Origin: Muricea muricata
Taxonomy: Eukaryota > Cnidaria > Anthozoa > Malacalcyonacea > Plexauridae
Direction of reading: 5' to 3'
Assembly (NCBI GenBank): GCA_963855995.1
Contig: OY979718.1
Coordinates: 40,731,559 to 40,795,558, forward strand
DNA: 64,000 nt
Below the pieces are notes generated by a model. That model did no database searches and was not told where the DNA came from. It was given only the letters and a program-made list of their open reading frames with translations. Positions 13,150 to 24,967 of the stretch are shown piece after piece. Within the stretch, counting starts at the first letter, position 1. The number at the start of each line of letters is the position of its first letter. A program made the position numbers and the translations under genes.

Positions 13150-13400
13150 AGGATTGTGTGATCTTGCACACTAATGTGGCGCAATCTTCAGAGCAAGCGC
13201 CTGTCACCTCTGAGGTCGTGGGTTCAATCCCCACTTCAGGTGAGGATTTTGAGGACATTCACGTGAGGAGTTAATCAACGCTCTGCCGACAGTCGTTGCT
13301 CCGGGTACTCCGTTTTCGAAATGTTGAAACGGTGGTTGGAATTGTAAAATCAGGTAAAATATCAGCAACTTATTAGTGCTGCTAGGGCTAGGTAACAACG
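13150..13400 (+). mobile_element. tRNA-derived SINE fragment
   Basis: The segment at about 13,173-13,247 resembles a tRNA gene in RNA polymerase III promoter logic: an A-box-like GTGGCGCAATCTTCAGAGC followed by a B box, GGTTCAATCCC. It lacks a credible full cloverleaf and runs on into unrelated sequence, as a SINE would. The minus strand gives the peptide EVGIEPTTSEV, a familiar by-product of translating tRNA-derived SINEs. Ends are not sharply defined. Confidence 0.6.
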
Positions 13401-13587
13401 AGGCGGAATTAAGATGAGTCGTGTTTCACTTTAGTTATATAAATGTAATTGTCAAACTGAATGAATAATTCTCCTGTAGCTACGAGAAATGAACAACTTA
13501 CAAGTATTGGATGGATAGTGGGAGAAAGAAGGGCGCAAGCAGGGTAAAGATTGAATTTGGGTGACGAAAGGGGATGCTACTCTAGGA

Positions 13588-13790
13588 CAGTGGCGGATCT
13601 AGCGTAAGTCAAAATAAATTACCACAGCTCATTCTAGGATATATTTACATTTCAAAATATCTTCAAAGCAACTTCATTGGTTAGATTTTATGCTTTTGAA
13701 ATTCATAACCTATGACATTGTAATAAAGTTATTTTGAATTTAAAATTGAGCTGCTGTAATTTATTTTGACTTACTTTGGATCCGCCACTG
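13588..13790. mobile_element. hAT-type MITE, 203 bp, 8-bp target duplication
   Basis: Terminal inverted repeats begin CAGTGGCGGATC and continue with GTAAGTCAAAATAAATTA on both ends. The element is flanked by an exact 8-bp duplication, CTCTAGGA, at 13,580-13,587 and 13,791-13,798. An 8-bp duplication with CAGTGGCGG-type ends is what hAT elements leave. It has no coding capacity, so it is a nonautonomous element. Confidence 0.9.
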
Positions 13791-13798
13791 CTCTAGGA

Positions 13799-15301
13799 GG
13801 GGTAATTTGAGTAAGAAGTCTGTGAAAAGATAAAAATTGAAATGAAATCAGGAGGTATTACCCTGGGAGGGCTAGTGAGAGATATAAAGGGGTAAACAGA
13901 AGATTGAATTAGAGAAAAGGAAGGGGGATTTAATGTCGAAATTAAACGAGGGCCTGAAGAGCAAGGATCAAGAAATTCAGATTTGCATGTAGTTCAAATG
14001 AAACGCAGTACAAAAGTCATGCGATGTCAGTTGTTAACATGGGTCTAACATAATGAATTCTAATTTGACCCTAGCTAAGAATTTCTATTAAATTTGGACT
14101 AGAAATCTGAAATTCCCATTTCTCGTATGGAGTGCAGTGTATCAGTGGACACAAAAAGTTTTAAAGAAAAAGTAACAGCAGAAAGAATGAAAGTAAGTTA
14201 TAATAAATTCCCATAAAAAGAAATTACTTTAGAGACATGTTTTTCACGTTGATTGAAAAGTTACGTCACTGACAGAAGATTTTGTTTGGGGGAGGGGGTG
14301 GGGGGGGGGGGGGGTGGAGAATACAGATAATAAAATATTTAGTAATATTTGGTTTTCTTACCATCTCGAATGCTTTTAAATCTTCTTTTTGGACGTGGAT
14401 TCTCGTATCACATTTGTCTCGTGGTTGTCTCCCAGTATCTCTGGATTATGTAAAATGTAGGCAATATTTTAGGTATGAAAAATTAGAAACTTTCAATCAA
14501 CTGAAAATATCTGTCTGACAAAATTAATGCTAAATCGTTAGTCCGAACTAATTGTATAGGTAAAAGACGCAGACTTGAGATACAAATTATCTTACCTCGA
14601 ATTTAAAAGTTCTGTTTAATTAAGTGACCAGTTTCCGTTTCGAACGGTTATCTTACGCCCAGCTAGAGAAAGCAAGAGAAATCGAAACTGAGTTCTATTA
14701 TTACATTAAAGTGATTTTTATTTGATTACAGAAAATTGAGATTGCGACTTGGTATGCAGGCCGGATTTTTATCAAAAAGGTAACATTTAATAACTGAAAT
14801 ATTAACCATTTAAATACGCAGAATAATTCAAGAATACTAGAATACCAATACTGTTGATGCCCAACTTCACTAGAACGATTTTAGTTGCATTGACTTTAGG
14901 AGAAGAAGACGACGCCATCTTGATTTTAAATTCGTCGGACAACACGTTGTTTTTCTTCTCAATTTTTGCCCCAATTCTTCGTCATTTTGGTTCGATTTTC
15001 ATCCACATAGATTCTGTGAGGCTTTTTTGTTATTTATGCGTAGTAAATTCGTATTTGTTCTCCTTGAGTAAGGTGTTTTCAAGACCCGTTTCTTGGACAT
15101 TCCTCATCGTGGCAGACATATTTTCTCGAAGCTTCTTCTTGGACGACCAGCAGCAAATGACGTCAGATAACCATTGTCCGCCAGCAAATACCCGTATGTA
15201 TAATCTTTGATGTTCTTTGTACGAAGCTCAAAGTAAGATTTTATTGTGGGAATGAAGTGTTTTTGCCGTTATTTTTTACTCAGATGATTCTCCAATTTCC
15301 T
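13799..15301. other. Intergenic with a long poly-G tract
   Basis: A G-rich run (GGGGGAGGGGGTGGGG followed by more G) lies at about 14,288-14,318. The 118-codon open frame at 14,854-15,210 has no recognisable domain and was not called. Nothing else could be supported. Confidence 0.45.
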
Positions 15302-16370
15302 TACTTCTAGTTTACTTACTTATTTCGCAAAAGAAACGCCGGTAAGGGGCGTTTTTGTATTTTTTTTTATTTGCATGCTGATGAACAAGGAAAGACCCGT
15401 TTAAGTTTTTGTTTGCCAACATCTTTCCTTCCGTGGCCGAGAGGTAAAGGTAACTGTCTTCCTGATGGTCGACATCGTTTGACTTTGATTTTGGGTGGTT
15501 CGTCGACAGGCCAAGTCCAACTTAAAATTCTTCACTCTTTCAGTTGGACAGACCGGTCGACGATCCACCCAAAACTGAAGTCAAAGCTGGGCGTGGAGTA
15601 CAGGAAAACACTAGGCAGTACCGCAAGGTCAAGGAGGCAAACGTTATTTGCCTAGTGTTTTTAACTAATATTTAAGTAAATTTCATTAACTTGACTGTTG
15701 GGGACAGACCTGCAGGGTTGGTGCTTTGAAGACTTCTCGTGGTTATTTCCCTTCGTTTAAGAAGACAAGTTGTCTTCGTTGAGAAATAACGACGAGAAGA
15801 CTTCAAGGCACCACTAAACCACTACGCTGTAAAACTACAGTGTAGTGGTTGACTAAACCACTACACTGTGCCAAATACATATGACAGACTTCTTCCTAAA
15901 GCTTACGGTACAGAAGTATGGATGCGCAAAGATGCGCAAACACTTTACAGCCTTTAAAACAAGTGTTTTCTTTCAGTGAAGTGTTTAAGACGACAACGCT
16001 TACCAGATCAAAGCCGTGTAATCATGTTTTAAGTTGCTACACTATGTTTTATAGCAAAGTCTTTGCAAGAAGCGAATCCGAAGTTTGCTTTAACTTTCCG
16101 TGGGCCTTTCTTCTTTCTTGATCGCGCTTTATGTGCCGTTGTGTTCAGTGTCCTTGATATAGGAGTCATTTATTAATGGCCTTGGGTTTAATTCCCAAAC
16201 ACTGAATGGCTGTCTTCAGCTCTTTCAAGTATGAGATAGCATTGCAACAAGATGGCACTACGTTGTCGCACTGTAACCAATTTGTCAACACGTAACTCAC
16301 ACCGCACCAACGACAAGCAAACACATGGTATACTCTTTCAGCCTTAACGCCGAACCTGCGATTCAATTTC
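15302..16370 (+). repeat. Left arm of the 2.65-kb foldback element
   Basis: It pairs with 16,870-17,955. The inner end carries a 66-codon minus-strand frame (16,366-16,166) ending in LKTAIQCLGIKPKAINK. The same C-terminal peptide occurs on the opposite arm. Confidence 0.7.
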
Positions 16371-16869
16371 AGTCATGTGATGGTTGTATACAAGCCGCGA
16401 GCGTCAAGCTTTCTCGTTGATAGGAAACTATTGATCCTAAGAAAGACACATAAAGATACTGAGTCCATTACGAACATGCGGGAAAGTTTGCGACTCACAG
16501 CTTGTACATAACCATGCATTTTATAGATTATCACAAACAAAAGTACAGAATAAACTATAGACATCGTTCTAAAACAAACCTATCACCCTTTGGGAAAACA
16601 GTTTTCTACACTTATCAACGAGAAAGATTGATGCTCACACCTTGTATATGTCCAGGTGTTTTATAGTTTATATTACAAGTACAGGAAAACAGTCCTATCA
16701 ACGAGAAAGCCTGAAGCTCACAGATTGCATATGACCAGGCATTTTTAAAGTTATATGACAAGTAACTGCAGATCAAAGTACATGCATGTCGTCGTTGTCT
16801 TAAAACAAACCTATTTATTACTCTTCAGGAATACAGTTTCCTATCAACCAGAAAGCTTGGCGCTCGCAG

Positions 16870-17955
16870 CTTCGCCTTGTATGTTACCATGCATCGCAGG
16901 TTTGGCGTGAAGACTTCAAGAAGATACCATGTTTTTGTCTGTCGTTCTTTCGATGTGAGTTCCCTGTTGACAAATTGGTTACAGCGTGATTTGGTTGCAT
17001 TGTTATCTTATTACTTGAAAGAGCTGAAGACAGCCATTCAGTGTTTGGGAATTAAACCCAAGGCCATTAATAAATGACTCCTATATCAAGGACACTGAAC
17101 GTAATGGTATGTAAAGCTCGATCAAGAAGAAAGGCCCACGGAAAGTACAAAAAAAGACAAAAGTTGTTAGTTATGCAAACTTCAACTTCCTTTCTTGCAA
17201 AGACCTTGCCATAAAAGATCGTTAAACATAGCTAAACAAGTTAATACATGACTACACGGCTTTGATTTAGTAAGCGTTGTCGTCTTTGACTCCTTCCTAA
17301 AAGAGAACATTTGCTTTAAAGTGTTTGCGCATCATTGCATGATTGTACCGTAAACTTTGGGAACAAGTCAGCCATATGTAATTCGCACAGAGTAGTGGTT
17401 TGGCTACTAAACCACTACACTTTGGTTTTACAATGTAATTGTTTAGTGGTGCCTTGAAGTCTTCTCGTCGCTATTTCTCGAGGAAGACAACTTGTCTTCT
17501 TGAACGAGGAGAAATGATGGCTAGAAGTCTTCAATGCACCAACCCCCAACAGTGAAGTTAAGGAAATTTGCTTAAATATTAGTTAAAAACACTAGGCAAA
17601 TAACGTTTGCCTCTCTGGCCTTGCGGTACTGCCTACTGTTTTCCTGCACTCCACGTCCAGCTTTGACTTGAGTTTTGCCTGGATCGGGAACCGATTTGTC
17701 TAACTGAGCTAGTGAAGAATTAAATTTTCACTAACACCACAGTTGGACTTGACCTGTCCAAAACTGAAGTGAAACAATGTAGGCAAGTCGGAGGATAGTT
17801 ATTTATTCCTTTTGGCCACGAAGGGAAAGATGTTTGCCAATGAAAACTCGAATGAGTCTTTCCTTTCTCATCATCATGCAAATAAAAAAAATTCAAAAAT
17901 GCCCCTAACAGGTGCTTTTTGGTGAATTAACAAGTAAACTAGAAGTAAATAAGTA
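16870..17955 (-). repeat. Right arm of the 2.65-kb foldback element
   Basis: Reverse complement of the left arm with many substitutions and small indels. It carries the mirrored 66-codon frame at 16,877-17,077 (+). Confidence 0.7.
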
Positions 17956-17963
17956 GAAGAAAC

Positions 17964-18365
<402 letters not shown>

Positions 18366-18600
18366 GTCAGATTGAACTCGTTTGAACTCTTTCATGGTGA
18401 TAATGTCTCTCCTTTCTTGTAACATCTGCAAATTATCTCGAGGTATACCAAGAATGTTCATAGATCTGTTTTGGATATTATCGATTTCATCCGCTAGATA
18501 TTGTGGCGCCCGTTTTAGTCTTCTAACGTACGTGGTCAGATACATTTTTTTGAGATTCTTTAAACTGTGCATGTATGTTAGAGACTCAATTCCAACGACA
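18366..18600 (-). pseudogene. LINE reverse-transcriptase C-terminal fragment
   Basis: The minus strand encodes a peptide with PQYLADEIDNIQNRSMNILG and ERRDIITMKEFKRVQSD, typical of the region after the polymerase domain in APE-type LINE proteins. The same segment occurs at 45,085-45,215 (-), where it continues for another 50 residues. Here it stops where (TAA)n begins. Fragment only. Confidence 0.65.
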
Positions 18601-20260
18601 ATTATACCAGAATATGACAGCGATGATGCGGAAATATTGTGGTGCAAATTACGGCTAGAAGACTACCTCGAGGGTTTTCTCACCTCATCGTTGCCACCGT
18701 CTACCATCCCACCACTGCTGACGATGCTCCAATAACTAACCATGTAATTGATATCCTCTCAAAAATTGAAAGCTCGATGCCAAATGCTGCGATTATTATA
18801 GCTAAATTCATTGACGCCGTCGAAAGTTATCAAGTTGCACGTTGATGATACCCCATGGATGTCTCCATACCTACTGAAAGATTTAATCCGTAAGCGCCAA
18901 ACAGCCCTAAAAGAAAACAATACCTTGCTTTTTAAATTTTGTCGTAATAGAGTCAACAGGTAAAAAGCAGCCAGATCAAAATATTATCAAAGCAAGGTCA
19001 ATTTTTCAAAAGACACTGATCCAAAGAAATGGTAGTCGTTCTGCAAAAGGATTTGTGGCATGTCAAAAGCAAACACAAGTATTGCTAATAAACTATACTG
19101 GAAACGGAATCGCCATCTACCAACTCTAAAATGAAATTGGCAAATGATATAAATTCAGCATTCTTTGAACCCTCCGAAATTACCCCAAACTATGTCCAAG
19201 CACCAAAATTGCAGTGACAAATCATCAAGTTCCCCATGTTACCATCAAATCTGTTGAGAGAAAACTAAGAACAATTAAAGAGTTCAAAGCACCTGGACCA
19301 GATGATATCCCAAATTGGTTGCTGAAAAACTTGAGCTATCTTCTTGCTGAACCAATGTGCTACCTATTCAACTCCTCCTTCCAAAAACAATGTTTACCTA
19401 CGATATGGAAAAAGACCAACGTCATTCCCATACCAAAAAACCAACACATTGAAGAATGTAATAAGGAACTTCGGCCGATTTCTCTTACGCCGACTTTGTC
19501 CAAGATCGCTGAAGAATATGTTGTGCAAGAACATGTGAAACCTGCCGTTTTGAAACATATTAGATCCGACCAAATGGCTGTGTTCCCTTTTTATCTACCA
19601 CACATGCCCTAATAGACCCATCATCATTGGCTTGAAGCAACTGATGTTATGGGCTCAGAAGTAAGAGTTATTTTAATAGATTACAAAAAGCGTTCGATTT
19701 AATCGATCATACTATATTAATGAGTAAATTGAAAAACTATAGAATAAACCCTTATATTTTAAATTGGATTTACGACTTTTTGAGCGACCGAAAGCAAAGA
19801 GTAAAACTCGAAAGTGACATAATTTCAACTTGGAATGAAGTTTTGGCGGGTGTTCCTCAAGGTTCGAAACTAGGACCATGGTTATTCTAGTGATGATTAA
19901 CTATTTGGAGATTAAATCATCGAACGGAAATGCAATCTTCGTAGATGATACAACATCCTTTGAAATAGTGAAGAATAATCAGGAAAGCACAGCGCAAGTT
20001 ATTGTTAATGATATATAGAAACTGGGATATATAGAAACAGTGGATTCCTTTTAGGTACTAGGCCTGACGATTCAAAGTAATCTTAAATGGGAGTAACAAG
20101 TGGAAAAAATCTGCAAGAAGGCGTCTAAGCGTCTACATTTCCCATCACAGTAAAAACGAGCTAAAGTTCAGCGTACCGATTTAGTGACATTTTACGTTAC
20201 GTGCATCCGTCCCGTATTGACATATGCTTGTGAAGTTTATAATTTTAATCTACAAGAGAA
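18600..20260 (+). pseudogene. Decayed APE-type LINE (endonuclease and reverse transcriptase)
   Basis: Frames in the order expected of a LINE ORF2: an endonuclease piece (about 18,600-18,845, with LPRGFSHLIVATVYHP), a reverse-transcriptase fingers piece (19,214-19,612, KAPGPDDIPNWLLK, then RPISLTPTLSKIAE), then frame-shifted palm pieces (about 19,660-20,020, with KAFDLIDHT and GVPQGSKLGP), and a C-terminal piece with TYACEVYNF near 20,220. Several stops and frameshifts break it, and the polymerase YxDD-type box reads FVDD. A Jockey/CR1-like affiliation is inference. Confidence 0.7.
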
Positions 20261-20599
20261 ATAAAAATCATCTTTGGAGGCAAAAAGCATAAAGGTTCAA
20301 ATGAAAATATCAACATCAATAGATTTGCCGAATTTAACGATATTTTCGGTATTGAAATATATAATTATTACGGAAAATCAAAACCCATTCCATTTTAAAT
20401 GAAAGTCTTTAATGTACCAATCGTCAGGAAAATATAGAGACAATTAAGAAACCACTATGACACACACACAATGTTGTGGGAGAAGGGTTGATGGGGAGAA
20501 ATGCTCCAATTCTTATATAATTATAAACTGTGGTCAAATTGCCCCCCACAGACTCACAATTATGATTATGCATTATGATTATGATATAGCTGTGTCCTC

Positions 20600-20845
20600 A
20601 GGGGGTAATGGCTCCCCCGTGTTGGACTTTGCCCAAGGGGTAGTAGCTCCCCAAGATGGGCACTCTCAATGTCCAAGGGGTAGTAGATCCCCGTGATGGT
20701 CATCGATAACTTAAATGTCCAAGGGGTAGTAGATCCCCGTGATGGGCATTGTTTACTTTAATGTCCAAGGGGTAGTAGATCCCCGTGATGGGCATTGTTT
20801 ACTTTAAACATGCAGGGGGAAGTGAATCCCCATAATTAATTACAA
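20600..20845 (+). repeat. ~46-bp tandem repeat with GGGGTAGTAGATCCCC core
   Basis: Four close copies plus two diverged edge copies. Each contains GGGGTAGTAGATCCCCGTGA and, in the central units, GGGCATTGTTTACTTTAA. The GGGG...CCCC core can form a small stem in every unit. It lies in the segment present in repeat block A and absent from block B. Confidence 0.85.
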
Positions 20846-20956
20846 TAAAATATATATATTACATTGTTTTATGTGAGTCTATGGGGTTGAGGGTGACCTT
20901 TGGGAGCACTCAGTCCCCATCAACCAAAGACAAATTTTATTTATTTATTATTTTTT

Positions 20957-21062
20957 AATTATTTCCTTTACTAATCTATTAGTATTACAATTAAACATAT
21001 TAACCATAATTATTTCCTTTTACTAATCTATTACTATTACACTTAACCATATTAACTATCCC
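20957..21062 (+). repeat. Two-unit AT-rich tandem repeat
   Basis: AATTATTTCCTTT(T)ACTAATCTATTA with TATTAACCATA-type spacing is repeated twice in a head-to-tail arrangement of roughly 50 bp per unit. Confidence 0.6.
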
Positions 21063-22756
21063 ATAATAATTAATTTTGACCTTACATGAGAAATATTCCA
21101 TGCAAATGACACTGACTGAGTGCGACATAGACTATTTACCTGTTTATATCCAATTCTATTAAACTAATGCTAAAAATGGTGCAAAATCATTGAAGGGTGG
21201 GATGGTGGGAATTTCAAAATATTGTCATGGAGGTCAGACGCTTTTGCTTGCATGTGACAGAATGATACTTTTTGATCCAGGCAGGAAACTATTTAGACGG
21301 CATGGTCAAACCTGATTGGTCCACCTGCCCAGACACATAGGGAGAGATGTAGACAATGGTTTGTTGTTAAAGTTGGCATTGAGCCTAGCACGTGTATGAA
21401 CATGCGTTTCCCAAATCGACCTTTGTACACTGCAAGACTTTGCACAATTTTACTTCTGGCCCAACGCTTGTTTCATTAACTTAAGTTTATAGTGCTGTTA
21501 CACATATAAACTTGCTATTTATTCACGCTATATAGATTTTCAACTTTTCCAGGGGCGTAAGTTACAACTATGCACCAAAGGGGTCAGTTGTAGTTGTACA
21601 AAAGGGGTATACCGCTATCCACCGGATAGCGTCTTTCTTAACTGCTACAGAAAGGCATAAAAAGTAATGGCCATAAAAAGCAAGGATATTGACTTTGCAA
21701 GAGATAAAAAGTGACTTCAACTCGAAAATGTTAATATGGGTTAAAATGTTAATATAAGTTTATATAAAAAGTTGAAAGTTTGAAAGAAGTTTGAGAAAAT
21801 AGCTATCCGATGGCCTAATTTCTCGTTTATCCAATTTCTACTCGTGTTGATATAACTGTATGTCAACATGGAAAATATTTTATGTTTCTTAAATGGAAAT
21901 CACAAATATATAAAAAAACAAAGCACACGCGGTAACATGAAATATTTCTGACGCTTTTATCTGTAATTTATACAGAACAAGCGCCGCTTTGAATTCTGTT
22001 CGTGCGCGTTTTGTATACGCAATTAGGTATGAGGTTTTAACATTTCATACTCTATATCAGTGACTTAAAAGTTGGCTGTTGCCAGATAATTCAACTGGTT
22101 TTATAACTTGTTTTTCTATTTAATATAGAACCATAAATAATCCTTATTTGACTACGAGTTTCAAGTGCAAAATTCCATAATTTGTTCATTTGTAATTTGA
22201 CCATCTCCTGCTCTGGAATTTGAAGTAAATCGACTATCGAAGACATGCACGAGATTTCAAGCTACATTCTGTTTTCCATTTCGCTTTGCTTTCAATAACA
22301 ATGTGGGCAGCATGGTAAGAAAGAGAGAGTGGATATGCTATATTACTACACCATTTACACCAACGTAGCAATCACATTGTTAGCGAGATTAATTGTTTAG
22401 CGAGATTAATAATTTCCATTTAGTCGTGAATATATCAAAGTCACCGATGCGATAGAGTATAGACGTGACTGAGACAATATGTTAACGCTGCAGCGTAGTA
22501 GAATGTTATTTAACTCAATGGACGATCTCTCTGAAGACAGAGTCAATGCCTAGGCTACTTTTCGGTGGCGCCGGCAGGAACTTTTTTTTGGGGGGGGGGG
22601 CACACCCGAGTAACTAATTTCCCTCGCAAGAGAAAAAACCAAGTTGTACATGTTTTCCGTAGCAGGGTACAAAATAGTAAAACCGCACATGATATTTAAT
22701 ATTTATCAAACGATCTTAATACATGTCAGCAGAAATCATTTGCTTGTTTAATTGGT

Positions 22757-23827
22757 GCTGTTCTCGAGTTTTTGAGGACCGATGAGTACAAAATTCGAAA
22801 CATTTTGATAAAAGATATTCAGTTAAGCACGGATTACGCTGGCAGTTTTAACAAAGAAGAAGTTATCCATGACTTGATAACCAATGAAAGAATTTCGTAT
22901 GCAAGGGCATGCGGACAAAGCGGTTTTAGATAATACCGACCAAGTTGGCAACAACTGTCGTACGTACATGGAATCTGTGAATGATCTGAGAATATGTTGT
23001 ACGATTTATAACAAATTTAAAATGGTGCAAGTGCTAGACAGTAAAGACGTTGGTCAGTCATGGAACGACTGGGTATGCCAAAAAGATACGCGTTTAGCAA
23101 AATCTCGTGATTTTTGTAAAGATCGTGCTCTAACCCATGTAAAAGTGTCCCTTTCTTTCGAGGAGGACGTTCCCAGTGACAGCGTCATAGAGGACTGTTT
23201 CAAACGCATAACCCAAACCGTATCGCCTTGTCTTATTCATTCCACACCATTTGCAGTCGTCTGGAGAGCTTACTGTGATGCCTTGTTGCATAGTTTGGTT
23301 GTCATCGATCGAACACGCAAGATTGCCTTGGTCGTCTGTGCGTACAATGAGATCACAAAAAATATGTAAGTGGTCAATTTTTATACGGCTGGTCATGGAA
23401 CGAAATCTACTACCTCTTCAAGGACACTTTTGGCTGTAAACGAAATGTGTGATTGTAGCAAAGCAAGAAGTGGTAAAACCAAAGACACGTTTGTAAACAT
23501 TACGGGAAACGCTATTTTAAACGTGGAATATACGTTGATACAGATTTTCCCACATACTTGATATCCAACGGCTGTTGGTATGAACAAAGCAAAGAAAAGG
23601 AGCATTTACAACATTTAGAGAAAGCAGGATTTGTTCCTCACAAAAACTGCACACCTCGTTTTGCGTACTTGCACGGGCGTGGCGTTAACCGTCAAGGAGA
23701 GATAGAGCTGATTCGAACAGATATCCTGAGCGTCAACGTACCAGGAAGGCAACGTCGCGCCACCCAGAAAGAGCAAAGGAAAATGTCAAGCCCGTGGAGC
23801 ATAAAGGACAAAAGCGTAATCTTGTGA
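22757..23827 (+). pseudogene. Unrecognised multi-frame coding remnant
   Basis: I do not recognise this family. At least four consecutive plus-strand pieces look like one former protein: about 22,757-22,917 (contains NILIKDIQLSTDYAG), 22,884-23,369 (161 codons, contains WNDWVCQKDTRLAKSRDFC and LLHSLVVIDRTRKIALVV), a frame-shifted section at about 23,370-23,560, and 23,558-23,827 (contains HGRGVNRQGEIELIRTDI). Frame changes separate the pieces and no introns are obvious. It sits between repeat block A and the duplicated gene locus, the position that holds a hAT remnant in the other copy. A mobile-element or viral-type origin is possible but unproven. Confidence 0.5.
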
Positions 23828-24014
23828 TTACAAACGATGGAATTTTTTACAAATTCAAGCGCTCCTAATTGGAGAACACTGTAGAGGCTGGAAAATATGT
23901 TTAATTATTCATTTGTGTAGAATTATTAAATTCTTAGGAAATAAACTATTCCAAACGTTAATCTGTGTGTTAAATTCTACAAACTAAGAAACGCTATAAT
24001 ATTTTGTACTAATT

Positions 24015-24967
24015 ACTTCCGATCCAAAACGGACCGGATACACTACTCACGCAACCAAAAAAAATGGTACAGTATGTCACACACGTAACCAAATGTGTTG
24101 TAAAAACAATTTGGTATATCACACACTTAGTCAATTATAATTTTTTTAAATTTCCTCCCTCATATTTGACACGTGCAACCAACTTAAATCATTCGTGCAA
24201 AGAGTATTTTTTGGCATATACCACGTGGTGTTAGCGTTAGCTTACTTGTGGTAAGGTGTAGGTTGTGGTAACTGCAGGATTAGGATTAGCTGAACAAAAG
24301 GTTGTGCTAAGGTCCAGACTTTGGACAATAAAAGAATTTATCATTGTATTGTTCCGATTTTCCTAGACGAAAATAATACCTTAATTTAGCGTAAACATGT
24401 CGTTATATTACATTTCCTTCCCCACAAGAGAATTCTGCATTGGTGCAACCTCACTAAAGAATCTAATAATTTAAAGTTATTAAAATTATTATTATTATAT
24501 AATTAGCTGATACACAAATCTCATTACACACGTACCTTCAATTCAGTGTACAATTACACTATCTAAGAAAAAGGCGAAGTAAAGTTTCATCCCACCACCT
24601 TAAATATTCAGTTTTTATTTTGCCACACAGCCTAGTTAAAAATCCTTAGAAGTGAGGATACTGCTCTGCAACCTCTCCAAGCATCCCTCTCATCAAGTTT
24701 TGTTTATAGCACACAATCACGACAATCTATTAAGCCTATTTTCCATTTAGTCGTAACTGTCGTAAAGTCCTTCTCGACAATGTGATATAGTCTAGATCTA
24801 CCTTTTTTGGTGTGGGCTGTATTCAAATTAGTCATTAGGTGTAGACCAGAGGGTGTAGACCTGCGTACATACTATATCACATATTCAGTAATGCGGCTTG
24901 TTTAGATAAGACATGGCAGTGTCAGTTTGATCTAAAATTGTCTTTTAAGTCAAAACGTTTTGGGATG
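24015..24967. other. 3' flank of the NTase-TPR gene
   Basis: Noncoding sequence shared with 50,411-51,392. Contains a TTTATT (AATAAA on the minus strand) at about 24,614-24,619, a possible polyadenylation signal about 350 bp after the stop codon. No other gene is visible. Confidence 0.4.

Larger units (their letters stand above)
15302..17955. mobile_element. 2.65-kb foldback element with ~1-kb inverted arms
   Basis: The left arm (about 15,302-16,370) is the imperfect reverse complement of the right arm (about 16,870-17,955). Shared landmarks in inverted order: ACTTCTAGTTTACTT at the ends, AAACACTAGGCA, the GCCTAGTG(T)TTTTAACTAA block, the GAAGACTTC palindromic region, and the GACTCCTATATCAAGGACAC block. 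The central 500 bp contains diverged repeats of an AACGAGAAAG...GCTCACAGCTTG unit. No transposase was seen. No target duplication is visible, partly because (TAA)n abuts the right end. Confidence 0.75.
20215..22750 (+). repeat. Repeat block A (paralogous to 47,208-48,690)
   Basis: Begins with the 3' end of the LINE (ATATGCTTGTGAAGTTTATA) and ends near ATTTGCTTGTTTAATT. Matching landmarks in block B: GGGCGTAAGTTACAACTATG, the GCTATCCACCGGA step, the TGTTGATATAACTGTATGTC arm, AAGTTGGCTGTTGC, and GGCGCCGGCAGGAACTTTTT followed by a poly-G run and CACACCCGAGTAAC. Block A carries an extra 1.1 kb at about 20,412-21,515 that block B lacks. The minisatellite lies in that extra segment. Confidence 0.8.

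Noticed and set aside
13173-13247. tRNA gene
   Set aside because: A and B boxes are present, but the cloverleaf is not convincing and SINE-like sequence continues downstream.
14854-15210. 118-codon plus-strand frame
   Set aside because: Hydrophobic and unstructured, with no splice or start context and no recognisable relatives.
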